From the NCBI GenBank assembly GCA_021234155.1, contig JAJEKV010000021.1, forward strand, positions 17,249,563 to 17,313,562: 64,000 nt of DNA, given 5' to 3'. The notes beneath the pieces are model-generated. The model had not been told where the DNA came from and did not search any database. It saw only the letters and a program-made list of their open reading frames with translations. This stretch comes from Isoetes taiwanensis. Its lineage: Eukaryota > Streptophyta > Lycopodiopsida > Isoetales > Isoetaceae. Shown here one piece after another: positions 32,001 to 43,271 of this stretch. Positions within the stretch are counted from its first letter, which is position 1, and every line of letters starts with the position of its first letter. A program made the position numbers and the translations under genes.

Positions 32001-34818
32001 ATATATCTAACAAAGCATTGTATGCCATACCATATCAACGAAACAAAGAGAGAGAATGTAATTGAACTACAAGGGCAACTCAGGTCAAAATTAAGAACTC
32101 ACAGATAGCTGTCTTTGATTAGTGATTACTTCTTCCACACAAGTGTAGAAGGCACTAGTTAATGCAGTACATATAGTTGCGTCTGGTGGCAAAAAGCATG
32201 CATCAGCTGATAGTACCACAGCAGTAACCTTCATCTCCAGCCATTCAATTGAATCATCCTGGTGGTCATTTGATGCGTCCAATGCCAACCACATACCCTT
32301 GTTTCCTAATGGATTATTTGCAGTAAGAGCAAAGAAGAGTATCAGAAATAATGCTCAGGTATTTTTTTCCAACATCATAAATGCATATGAAAGCATGATT
32401 TCACAAGTATACATACGATTCAACAACATAAGGGTTGCTTCGAGAGCTTGTTGGGCAGCTGATACTACCCAACACACGACAGTTTGTAACACAAGCTTCA
32501 GATAAGGTTCACCTATGGCCAATCACACTACCAGATTGAAATAAGATGTCGCAGAAAAACATCATAGAAACTAAAGGCATGGTTTAAACCCAAGAGCATT
32601 GCCTCAACAACATGACTTCTCATGTCTTTCCCAATAGAATCCTGTGGTGATACAAGCATCTGAATGAATGCTGCAGCCAGATCATGCACTGCGGATTTAC
32701 CAGTATCATCATGCACACCAGATTTAGCCGTTGTTACAGAACCTAAAAGCCTTTCTTCCAACCAAGCTGCAAGCGTAGCACTGTCCATTTCTAAAAACTT
32801 TACACAAATATTATGCATGAAGCCAAAGTGGAAATCAATGGGAGAATCCAAAATATCTATCATGAGCTGAAGGCACTTTATATTGATAGTCTCGTTTAGA
32901 CAGCCCTGGAGCACATTTACAACATAAGAAGGGGCCCCCTGCCCACTCAAGTGCCTGCAAACTATTGATGACTTCCACGGTTCTCCATTACCAAAGCAAA
33001 GCCTCAATGCTTCACACCTATTGGGATTTGTGCGCAAGCTGCTAATTTCCTCAACAGCTTGAATGATTGTAGCCTCTCGTACATCCCGGAAGCACATTCT
33101 TTGTCTTTAGACAAGCGAGCTAAAAGTATCCTTGATATGCTTTAAAAGTACAGATCAATGTATACTCCCTGTTCTTCCTTTGATGTGATAAGACAATCCA
33201 TTAATGTCTTGCACTTAGCATGAACACTTTCAAAGACACTGTCTGCACTCATCCTCACCGTTACCAATGTAAGATTTTCAAGGACATTTGCATCTGCCAT
33301 GCTCAATCTTTTACCCTTGACAATTGCATAAGCATTAATGCATTTTGCAATCTCACAATGATGTTTTCCAAAGAAAGGAAATAGGAAGTTATTTCGCCTT
33401 TGCTTGGATGAGAACATGTAGGAAATCCATGTAAAAGTGCGGTACTACCACATTAGAATCAATCCATGTTCATGTGAACAAAGATCATTTTTCCACGAAT
33501 GCAAACCCCACCTAAAGATCAACTTCAAGGTCGGCAAGTGCAATCCGACTTTTCCCGAAGACCAAGCTTCTTCTCAGAATCTATCAAGGCTGCTGATAGG
33601 GCGCTTTCAATTTCCACGAGTTGAGTTATAATATCCGATGCTAAGGTATGAAGGCTACCAATGTACCCGATCTAAGATGGATGATAATACCTCCAAGACA
33701 CTATCCACAACATCATGTTCCACAATATGGAGCATTACTTCCCCAAAAATGTAAGATCCCCTTTTACAACCAATCTTGCCTTCACGATCGGTGCCAACAA
33801 CATCTGTCAATATAGACTGGGTCCCAGATTGTAAAACCGACAACACTAAGGTTAAAACTGCCCCTTGCCTGATAACCAGCCAGGAATTCATTTTTGGATT
33901 GCCACTAACAAAGCCATATGTTGCTGAGCCCCAACATACAAACATTTCCCAACAATAAAGAGGCCGAAATTTGAAGATTGGGCTTTTAAAACGTTGAAGT
34001 CTTTGCACCAACTGATCTTCAAGGGAACTGGATTCTGCAGGGCTTGGTCTTTGTCCCACCAAAAGCATTACATAGAAGAATCTGAACGTCCATATTGAAA
34101 CTTGAATAAACCCTTCATTTTCGAAACCTAAACTGCACAAGATCGCCATACCTGCATTTGTCAAGCTCCCATGATCCGAGTGAATCCAAGATTTTCCGAG
34201 AAAATACTCTCAAAATTGGGCAAAATTGTTCAGGTTCAGTTCTCTTTCTCGTAGGTATAGAAGGGAAATCGTGGCAAGCATGTTGATGATAAGCCAGATC
34301 CATGAAAATTTCAAACGGATAAGCCAAAGCCATGAGATTTCAAAATCACAAATCATAGCAAATTAATATTCTACGATCCATCCAAGGGCCAGAAAACCCA
34401 TGTGCTCCTGTATGAAGAGAATCGACATTAAAGGACCATGCCGCACTTGAAACAGTCGGTCCTGAATGCCGTTAAAAAAATCCTGGTGCAATGCTTAGTC
34501 GGTCCTGAATGCCATTGAAAAAATCCTGGTGCAATGCTTGCTCCAATCTAGAAAAAGCTTCGAATGTGTTGCCCTAAATTAAAGACATGATCTTCATATA
34601 ATTCCGGTAGCAGGCAATGACCCCAATCGAATACGAAACATCATTTGAGAGGAAGAGAGTCGATGTTAGAATGCAAAATCCAGCATGCCTCTTCGTTTCG
34701 CACAAAACTTTCCAACTGTTTTGAATCTGACGCTGTAAAATGGAAGTTTTAAAATGCAACAAAATCAAGGGGCAAAAATGCGCACAGACTATCATAAAAC
34801 GCCTTTATTATTATATAT
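29065..34818 (-). pseudogene. gene fragment copy 2, unidentified multi-exon protein
   Basis: This is a near-identical second copy of 22522-28229 in the same orientation, including the internal hAT element. Exon content is the same (for example IINTYNPSFVDIFVRCLAIE-type sequence at 30961-30830, CLQLMIDILDSPIDFHFGF near 32850, a long exon at 34164-33142). It has an additional 37 bases near 29350 absent from copy 1. Differences from copy 1 are concentrated at CAG/CTG. It ends at the right in the same Helitron-like 5' terminus, which abuts head-to-head another Helitron 5' end at 34821. It is not expected to make a full product. Confidence 0.6.
31187..31885 (-). mobile_element. non-autonomous hAT element, copy 2
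   Basis: The same element lies at the same position as in copy 1, with the same TSD TGTATTGC (31179-31186 and 31886-31893), so the hAT insertion predates the tandem duplication. The central T run is shorter here. Confidence 0.88.
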
Positions 34819-35059
34819 CATCTATATATAATAATAAAGCCGTTTTAGGATAGTTTGTGCGCGATCTTGTCCCTTCATTTTGCTTTGTTTCACAACTTTC
34901 ATTCTGGGCCATTTAATAGTTAGTTATTATTTTGTTGAAACAATCGTGAACAATTTTCCCTAAAACTAAAAAGAATCATGAGCTGTTTTTGCCTCTTACG
35001 TTCATTACACGGTTTTTTGAGGGCGCCTTTCCTTGCCAATTCCCGATTCATTTGTGGAC

Positions 35060-35168
35060 GTGGTCGATTTCGTGGAGACCTTGAGGTATTTGTGTACTGG
35101 GATTCGAGGGACTGCTCTCCAGCAGGTCGTTTTTGGAGGTGGTCGAATTCGTGGAGACCTTGAGGTAA
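35060..35168 (+). repeat. duplicated RG-rich exon-like segment
   Basis: TGGTCGAWTTCGTGGAGACC TTGAGGTA occurs at about 35060 and 35137. Both copies end in a donor-like GAG|GTA. The frame GRGRFRGDLE suggests an Arg/Gly-rich coding piece, but no protein is recognised. Confidence 0.45.
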
Positions 35169-35789
35169 ACTTGGTGCTCTTTTTTTGTTTCTTGATTAAT
35201 CTTATCGATATCACAGCCTCATTGATTTGGCCTACTTCTTCACATAATCTGGTTTGAAATAGTGCCGATCCCAGACAAGGAGTTCAACTTTAGAAACTAG
35301 GGTTGTGCGTTGTGTGCAACTGCTTGACACCATCCGGAAATATCATCACAAAGCCAGCCATATTTCCCATGGTCTATTTGTTTCATCTATTTGCTTTGCA
35401 AGTGGTAATAAAGATATTGGATGAGGGGTGAATTTTGAATCTGCACAAATCTGTTCCTGAAGTTTGGTAGCAAGATATATTGCTGAAGGTGCGTTTTTTT
35501 AATTGTGAATGGCATGGTATAAACTGGACAATGCATAGCAAGAATAACTTTGAATTCTCTATTTCCCAACATAGAGAGGTATTATCTAAGAAAATAAATA
35601 GCTATTTACATCCATATTGCCGTGTAAGCCATTTATTACCTGAGAGGGTAGTTATGTTGAATGTGAAGAGCATTAGTTAAATGTGACACTATCATGCCAT
35701 GAGATTCCTTTTGATGCATTTTCTGACATGCATGTTAAATGCATGTTCAGGGACTCCATATAAACATCGTCATGTTGCTACTAGGGAAG

Positions 35790-36485
35790 TATGAGTAATT
35801 TTGGGAAAGGATGGAATAAACCACCTTTTATGGGTGAAGTCAAGTCAAAGGACCAAATTGACAATGACCGTAAATATCAGGAGTCACTAGATAATCTCAT
35901 AAGGCAAACAATAGGTCAGGAACCTTACAGTTCCTTTGTCGAGGCAGTCCAGTGAGAAGCACGTCAATGCTTGTATTGGCCCGATACCTTTGAACAACGG
36001 TTTCCGGGAAAGACAACAAAGGGTTTAAAATTAGAGGTTGGACTGGCGTAAGGAAAATGGGTCCAAGACATTCATGATACTAATGGATTGAGAGATTCGG
36101 GGCTTTGGTGGTCTCCACGGTGGTATGAGAGGATTGCCGGAAAAGGCTGTGGTTGCATTTGCTCAAGCGGCGGCCAAGGTGAATGGTGAGTTTGTTACCC
36201 TAACTCCTTCCGCAGCGTAATGTTCATTTCGACACTTCTTATTAATGCTTTGGTTTAGGGTGGCTTCTCTTATCTTCATCAAAGGCTGCGAAATGTGATA
36301 AGTGCTTCAAAGAGTATTTCTCCGGTGTCAATTATCAAAGACATATAAGAGGACATCTGAGATCTCTGCATGCTAATAAGGTAAGGTGATGACCAGAACA
36401 ATAGACTTTTCCATTGGTTCTAATCATGTCACTTCTCTTACGGAAAATCTATCCAAGGAAAGGGAGAATGTGGCAAAGATGCGGA
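35790..36485 (+). pseudogene. fragment of a plant C2H2 zinc-finger gene
   Basis: It starts with a possible ATG exon (MSNFGKGWNKPPFMGEVKSK). An exon ending at about 36186 encodes PEKAVVAFAQAAAKVNG with donor G|GTGAGT. The next exon at about 36259-36379 (acceptor TTTGGTTTAG, donor AAG|GTAAGG) encodes KCDKCFKEYFSGVNYQRHIR and GHLRSLH, a single C2H2 finger with the CxxC, H and H ligands. The combination of an AQAAAK segment with a CxxCxKE..S..NY..HIR finger is known from an uncharacterised plant C2H2 family. Stops interrupt the first exon (near 35955), so this is a captured fragment. It lies in the same direction as the Helitron. Confidence 0.6.
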
Positions 36486-36869
36486 ACAAGGTATCACGTT
36501 CTAGAGCTATTCGTGTTGCATCTTAAAAAATACTTATGATTTTATGCTTGTAATCATTTGTATCCATGCTTCATATACATGTTTACTCATTCATTTCACC
36601 ACTTCCACGGCTCTCACACGGAGGAGGAAGCGGACCCAGATTCTTTCAATGAAGAACATTGTCATAGAGGTAGTTCCTGCTTAGTAATTCTACATTATGT
36701 GGATTCTTATATATCCTTGTTTTTGCGTAATCTTTCCGGTGATGTAGTTGTGAAGAATTTAGCAAAGATGCATTCAACAAACAGGGGTTAACATTTTTTC
36801 ACCCATCCATACTACCAAGCCGAGGAGGACCATTACTTGTGAGTGAACATAGTTGGATGCTTGTGATGA

Positions 36870-38185
36870 GATTATCAAATGTTTTTCTTTTTCATTTCCC
36901 TTAAGCGTTTTCCCGCCCTTTTTTTTCCTTTATTTTTCCTCTTTCTTTTCTTTCATTTCCTTTTTTCCCCATTTTTTTTTTTGATAGATTTTTTCTTTTT
37001 TTTTTCCTTTTCCCCCCATTTTCCTTTTTCCCTTCTGCCTTCCACCTCTTCCCTTTCCCTTTTCCTTTTCCTCTCCCTTTTTCTCCTTTTTTTTTTTTTT
37101 CTATCCTTTCCCCTTCCTTTCTCCCTTTTTTCTTTCTCTTTTTCCCACGCCTCTTTCTTTTCTCTTTTCACTTTTATGTATTGCCCATTTTCCTCCTTTC
37201 CCCACCCTCTCCTCCTTTTTCCCTTTTCCGTTTTTCTTTTTTTTTCCCTTCCCTCTTTTTTTTTGCCCCCTTTTTCCTTCCTTTCCCATTTTCTTCCTTG
37301 GTTCTTATCCTTCTCCCTCTTTTTCCGTTTGACCCTTTCTCTTTTTTTCTTTTCGGCTTTTTTCCTTTCCCCTTTCCTATGTGCCCATTTTCCTCCTTTC
37401 CCGATCCTTTTCTATTTTTCCTTTTCCACCAATTCTTTTTACCTTTCCTTCACCATTTTCCCTTCCTTTCCTTTTTACCATTTTTTTTCTCTTTTTCCAT
37501 TTTTCTCCCTCTTTTTCTTTTTCCTCTTTTCCCTCTTCCACTTTTTCTTTTTCCATGTCTTTTTTTCTCATTTTTGCTTTTCTTCATTTTCCTCCTTTCC
37601 TTTTTTTTTCTCATGGATTTTTCCTCTTCCCTTTTCTTTTTCTCCCTTTCTAATGCCCTTTTTCCCTTTCCATTTCTTTTTTGCCTCCCTTTTTCTTTTT
37701 CAATTCCTTGGTTCTTTTTTCCATGCCTTTTTTCCTTCCCTTCTTCTTTTTCCCCTTTTCTTTCATTTTCCTCATTTTTTTCCAACCTTTTTACTCTTTT
37801 CTTTTTTCTCTTTTACGTTGCCCTTTTTTCCTTTTCGTTCCCCTCCTCTCTCTTTTTCCTTTCCCTTGCCAATTTTCTATGCCGTTTCCTCACCCCCCTT
37901 TCCCTTTTCTTTTCCTTTTTTTTAGCCATGCTCTTTTTTCTTTCCCTTTTCCCATGCTCTTTTATTTTCCTTCCTTTTCCCATTTCTTAACCTTTTTGCC
38001 CTTTTTCGTTTCCCTTTCCTTTTTTTTTCTTTACCTTCTTCTTCTTTCCTTGGAGGTTTCATGCTTTTTCTCTTCTCTTTCCTCAACTCCTTTTCCTTTC
38101 TCTTTTTCCCTTTTCCCGAAAGTTTGCCCTTCCGTTCTCTCTTTCCTTCTTCCTTTTCCCTTTTCCCCCTTTTTTCTTTACTTTC
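36870..38185 (+). repeat. 1.3-kb polypyrimidine tract
   Basis: The plus strand is almost purely T and C with scattered G/A. The long Phe/Ser/Pro/Leu-only frame on this strand and Lys/Glu/Arg-only frames on the other are composition artefacts, not genes. Such tracts can form triplex DNA and are hard to sequence. Confidence 0.9.
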
Positions 38186-38305
38186 CCCAAAGTGATCAAA
38201 AATATGATCAGTCGCGAGAAATTTTGGATGTATGATCAAGGAGATCCAATCCAAGAAAAACATTATAATATAAGATTGTGCGACATCCACATCTCCAACA
38301 ACAAA

Positions 38306-38535
38306 GCAGAAAAGCTGATCAGCCTACTCGACGATGCCGGAAAGAACATTTTTTATGTGGAGGCACTTCAAAGTTTTCATTTGTATACCAAGGAGATGCA
38401 AGAAAACTTCGACAACCGCAGAAAAGCCGATCACCCTTACTTGACGATGCCGGTGAAAGAACATTTTTATGTGGAGGCACTTCAAAGTCCGTTTCGGCGC
38501 TTTGTATACCAAGGAGATGCAAGAAAACTCGGGGT
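38306..38535 (+). repeat. 112-bp tandem duplication in an exon-like segment
   Basis: Units start at GCAGAAAAGC at 38306 and 38418. Both contain TTTTTATGTGGAGGCACTTC and TATACCAAGGAGATGCAAGA. An open frame runs through much of both units, but I do not recognise the product. Confidence 0.75.
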
Positions 38536-39199
38536 TGAGGCCAACAAAACATGCATAGTTAAGCCCAATAATGAATACCGCTGCTACTTTCCCGCTTGTT
38601 GCAAGACCCTTTCGCAAATTATGGCATGCGGTGTGCTCTTACGGAAACAAAGGTAACAGTTCCTCGTATTTGCAAGTTTTTTACATACTTTCAGTGTTGA
38701 CATGCACAAGTTTATGTCTACTAGGGTAATCTGCATAGTGCCCTGGTGGAAGCGATTCGGCCACATCGCTCTGCACTAAGAAGCAGTCCCTATGGAAAAA
38801 GAATTTTGTCCCGCACAAATTTGAAAAAGTGAAGTGCTTTTTTGTTGCAGCGGCTATTGGGCTATTGTGCTATTGCTCACCATTTTGATGGCCATACATA
38901 GAGAAGCCCTTTTTGAAGTAGGTGGTTGTATACTCCATTGTTTTTGTGCTTTCGGTTCGGCATGTACATTGGAAAAAGTATCTCTTGGTGGCCTATGTCT
39001 ACTATTTCTATGGCCAGACTATTTTTTGGGTGGGGCCTTTTGCTGGAAGCCAGATAAGTTATATGAGCTGAGGATGCTGTTCTATAGTAATACATTTCTG
39101 ATGTTCTGTAGTTGTACAAGTAATGACATGATTGGAAGCTGTAGCAATTCGAAGTCGCTTAATAAAACCAAAGCGGATATTTGGGAAAAGCGCTCAGAA

Positions 39200-39645
39200 C
39201 CCTCACAGTTTTAAAGGTTGGGCAGATCTTGCTCTTATTCCCATATCTTTTGACATGAGCTTACCTCTTCCAATTAAAACCTGTCCCACCTGCAATGGAA
39301 TGGTAAGTACGTATAAAAGGTGCCTGTTCTGACTTGTCCCTTTGAACTTGGAACTCTGGGCTATGTGGGCTGAGCTATTAGGAGTAAAGTAATTATATCG
39401 AGCATTAAACTATATAAGTCGATATAAATATTTAAATCCTCAAATTGCTCTTCAAGTTCTTGTCGAGTTATTTGTGCTCATGTATTTGTGCCTGTCTTGT
39501 ATGATGGCATCTTTCTCTTTTATGATGGCATCTTTCTTCCTTTTATGAAGTGATCCAATATTCTTGCTTTTGTCAATTCCAGGGCGTAATGAAATGTACA
39601 GAATGCAGTCAGTTTTCCAGGAAGCTTGTCATCAATGTTGATGAG
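39200..39645 (+). pseudogene. gene fragment with CxxCxG zinc-finger exons
   Basis: Exon A ends at about 39303 with CPTCNGM and donor ATG|GTAAGT. Exon B starts after TTTTTGTCAATTCCAG at about 39583 and reads GVMKCTECSQFSRKLVINVD, with donor GAG|GTATGC near 39646. Spliced together they give CxxCxGxGxxxCxxC, a DnaJ-like zinc-binding pattern. Upstream in the same frame is FKGWADLALIPISFDMSLPL. Intact splice sites with no gene on either side suggest a captured fragment. The protein family is not identified. Confidence 0.55.
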
Positions 39646-39649
39646 GTAT

Positions 39650-42348
39650 GCACCTTTAATGTGTAACCTATATAATCTTATAAATGCGTTATTCCATGCA
39701 AAGCGGTGTAGGATCATGACAAGGAAAATTTTAAGGGACCTATATAATTTTGTATAAGTATAATGAATTGGCCATTCCTTGTAAAATATGCCCCCAAAAG
39801 TGTAGCCTAAACTGGCCATTTTTTCTATTTTTTCCTAATGTGGCTGCAACCCAATTGGCGATTTTTGAACCAAATATCTAATAATGTGTAGCTCAAATGG
39901 CGATTTTTAGCTAGATTCTTATTAACTATAGAGCTAGTTGCCCAAACATAAAGAAGTCGCTACCCTATATAAATATGTTAAGTTACATGTTGTATGAATT
40001 TGAATTCATACCCCATGTATTTCAATAATGCACAGCTTGCTAGTAGGGAGAATCAGAAATCGGGTGCCGGAGTCTTCATAAAGAGGATTGAAAAGTGCCT
40101 CGACATTTGATTTTCCAAAAGAGCGGGATTGGTAGATATATATAGGAATAAAAATTTCTAATAATGTTGGCCCCCTATAAGTGTAAATTTATGAGGGGGC
40201 CTCTTAATGGGTTAAGATTTGGCGAACTTAAGCCAATACAGGATTTGGCCAGGTGGCCTAAATGGCCATTCTATAAGCACATCTAGTTCTCGCTTGGGAC
40301 TAAATTGGCCCCAAAGTCAATACCACTCCAATTAGCAAACATGTAATTGGCCATTCTCATGTCGTAATAGGCAATAAAGTGCCGCAAAATGGCGAATCTG
40401 CAGGTAGTCCGTAGGTAAGGCATCCTACTCAAGCCGGCCGTCGCATTTTGCCTGAACATGTAATTTGTGGCCAAATGGCCCGCCGGGGCCACTAAAATTT
40501 TCGCTGGATCATGAACCTTGGAAGCAGATATATATTATACAACTAACAAAGCTATATGTTATCGACGTGCTAAACTAATAAAAAACTTGTTTAACAAAAT
40601 ACTGTTATGTTAAATAGGATAATTTTTTAAGAGGCTCAAGCACTGCCACTGTTTTTTTAAGTTAACTTAAAACATGAGCTTTTAAAATGCCTTGAATTGT
40701 TGTCACTAGGTGTTACAAATCCGATGATTTGTTAATTTTTTGATGAAGACACTCAATTTCTTTGTTTCCAACAGAAGATCTTGCATGACCTGAATTACTG
40801 ATACAATAGCGCAAAGAGTTGATCTTTCGATTGAGTTGACTTGCATGGTCTGAGAAATTTTCGACATTTTCAAACATGACCCCAAGAAATTGTGGCAACA
40901 AAAAGTAGTTGCATCCATTCAACATTATTTAGTCCCATGGTACAGTCAGTAAAGGAAAAGTTTTGTCACTACGAGATCAAACCCTGTACAGCATTTGAAG
41001 GGTTACTAGGGGTGGAGAGTGTGCCAGAAACTTAATGATGAACTATATCTGGAAAAGCATCTGTGAACTGGTTCTTGCAGGTGCTGGCAATTTGGTTGGA
41101 GAAAGCAGATTATAAACTTTTTCTCAAAGTGAAATTGTATTTCTGAAATGCTTGGAGTACGTGCTTCATGTTGCGAATTCATGATGAACTTGCAAGCCAA
41201 GTGCTATATCACTGAGTTAGAAGGCCCTGCATTGTGCCGAATAATGACAACCGATTAAAAGGTCTTTCTATTTTTTCTTAAGTGGATATCAAAGAAACAC
41301 AATAATGGGCAATGTTTCTTCAGATTTTGGCCTATCGTTCGGACACGACGGTGGTGACATTAGATTCAGGGTAGCCCTTAAGGACGAAAGTTCGCTAAAA
41401 GGCTATTTTTTAAGGGTATCGAGAAATTTTGATGCTATGGTTTAGTAGGGCCCGTTATACATGAAAAAAATAAAATTAGCCAACGTTTCTACAACCAAAT
41501 CTCACTCCATTTGAAAAGTCGCCACATCCACTAAAGCATCATAACTATGGATTCGCCTTATCCTTACCCTCGAAGATTTCTTAAGGAATCACCTAATATT
41601 CTAGGCTTTCTTCATAACCTAATCTATTCTCCATATCCATCCAGGTGCATATGATAATTTTAAGTACTTCTAAGGATGCACTGGAGAGTATATTTTTACA
41701 GACGCCCTTTCTAATAGATTTGTTTTATCTACAAGGATAAGCCACATTCCCATTTGCAAAGGTTAAGTTGTGGTATTGCATCATGCAACTATAGTTATAA
41801 TGTGTTTGTGTCCTTGATTAAATATGGATGCCGGTGAATAACACCACAGAAATTGCACTTGAAAAATAAAGACACTTAAATCTTGGCAAAATATTGGCCA
41901 TGATTCGCCTAGATTTCTATAAAAAACATTCATGTACTTAGAAAACATTCGCCAGCATAACTAATCTTGCAACTCTATTATTCGCCAGACCTTCTAAATT
42001 ATGCTTAGACAAATTTGGCCTTAAGGGAAACCCTGATTAGATTAGGTGATGTTTACTGAGCATTTCCCATTCTAAAGTTGATTGAAAGGAACATTGTACT
42101 CCTAAGCAGTAAATTATAATGTCAAAGTGCAGAAATGACACCTATAGTATCACTTGATTACTTGCTGGAAAAATGTTGTCATTGTCATTTGATGAGTGTA
42201 AGGAGGACGTATGACATTTTGTGAAATTTTGGAGCAACAAATTGATGTTATGTGCAGCTCTCTGTTGCTATTGTTCCCATGCAGAGTAAAATTTGGAAGA
42301 CGGTTTCTCTTTTTGATTTATACATCCTTCATGCTGTTTAACATTTAA
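39650..42348. other. no gene recognised
   Basis: This is AT-rich sequence with only short frames. Bases 40190-40500 repeat the word TGGCC many times without a clean period. I see no coding region, RNA gene or transposon end. Confidence 0.5.
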
Positions 42349-42435
42349 CATATTATAGATGCTTTCTGATAACCATTTAGGCTTGGCATGCTAGAAATCA
42401 TCTAGGCTCACATCTAGGCCTTCGATATGTGAGTA
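42349..42435. repeat. 85-bp repeat also found after the Helitron 3' end
   Basis: TATAGATGCTTTCTGATAACC through TTCGATATGTGAG is repeated at about 49079-49160, starting just after the CTAG end at 49077. The two copies are over 95% alike. Confidence 0.8.
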
Positions 42436-42474
42436 TCTTCTTTTTTATTTTTGGATTGGGTTGGGTTCCGTGCC

Positions 42475-42514
42475 AAGGGAACGCCGCATCTTACGCCGCA
42501 TGCGGCGTTCCCTT
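42475..42514. other. 15-bp perfect stem-loop
   Basis: AAGGGAACGCCGCAT and ATGCGGCGTTCCCTT pair perfectly around a 10-base loop (CTTACGCCGC). No T run follows. The GC-rich arms stand out against AT-rich surroundings. Confidence 0.7.
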
Positions 42515-43271
42515 CCAGCTTGCGTTCCCTCTAGCGGGACGCTGGTGGCTCGAATTGAATGCCAGGAGTGTCCAAGATTTCAAACTCAGGCACCGCCATT
42601 GAATGATAGGAATTTGAATGACGAAAATCTGAATGGCCTACTGCTCTGCTATACGAAATTCCATCGACTAGCATTCTCTTCATCCCATTTTTGACGCCTC
42701 ATGGTCTCATATTGGCGCCTTACCTAGCTCGGACATAGCATTTTTCTTGCAAACGTGAAACGTGAGTATCAATGGGGCCGGATTTTCCTAAAATTTTCTG
42801 ATCAGCTGGGTCGCATCTCCCTGAAACTAACGAGCCTTTTTTTTATTCCAGGACTGAAAGCGTTGGAGTTGGTCGCCAGGGCTGGGTTGGATCCTGGAAA
42901 TGTGAGTAGATTACATTGGTCGGCTTAGCAGAGCCTAATGTTCCTAAAACTAATGAAGACGTTTGCAGGGCTTGGCGTTTGGATTTGTTCACTTATTTCT
43001 AGAGCACCGTCTGTGTGCACGTCTTTTTGTAAGCAACTGTTTGAGTTTTACATTTCTGTGAGCACGTTTTTCAATTGAATCAGCGAATCAGATACAGAAA
43101 GCCCTTCGAATTTAAAGGCCATTCGAAATTATAATGGAGTTGTTCTTCTTTTACTTCTGGAGCCGATATTATGAGGTAAGATTCTCAACCAAGTTTTTTG
43201 TTGCCTTCAAAGCTTAAGTTTTTGTAACATTTTTCATCTCCACGTTTGGCTGAGGTTTTTCATCTCCACAG

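Noticed and set aside
22200-34818. Naming the duplicated gene (for example a URB1- or THADA-like helical-repeat protein)
   Set aside because: The size and helical look fit several families, but no diagnostic motif was recognised, so no name is given.
36879-37990. Long Phe/Ser/Leu-rich and Lys/Glu-rich frames on opposite strands
   Set aside because: They are products of the polypyrimidine composition, with no domain and no codon structure.
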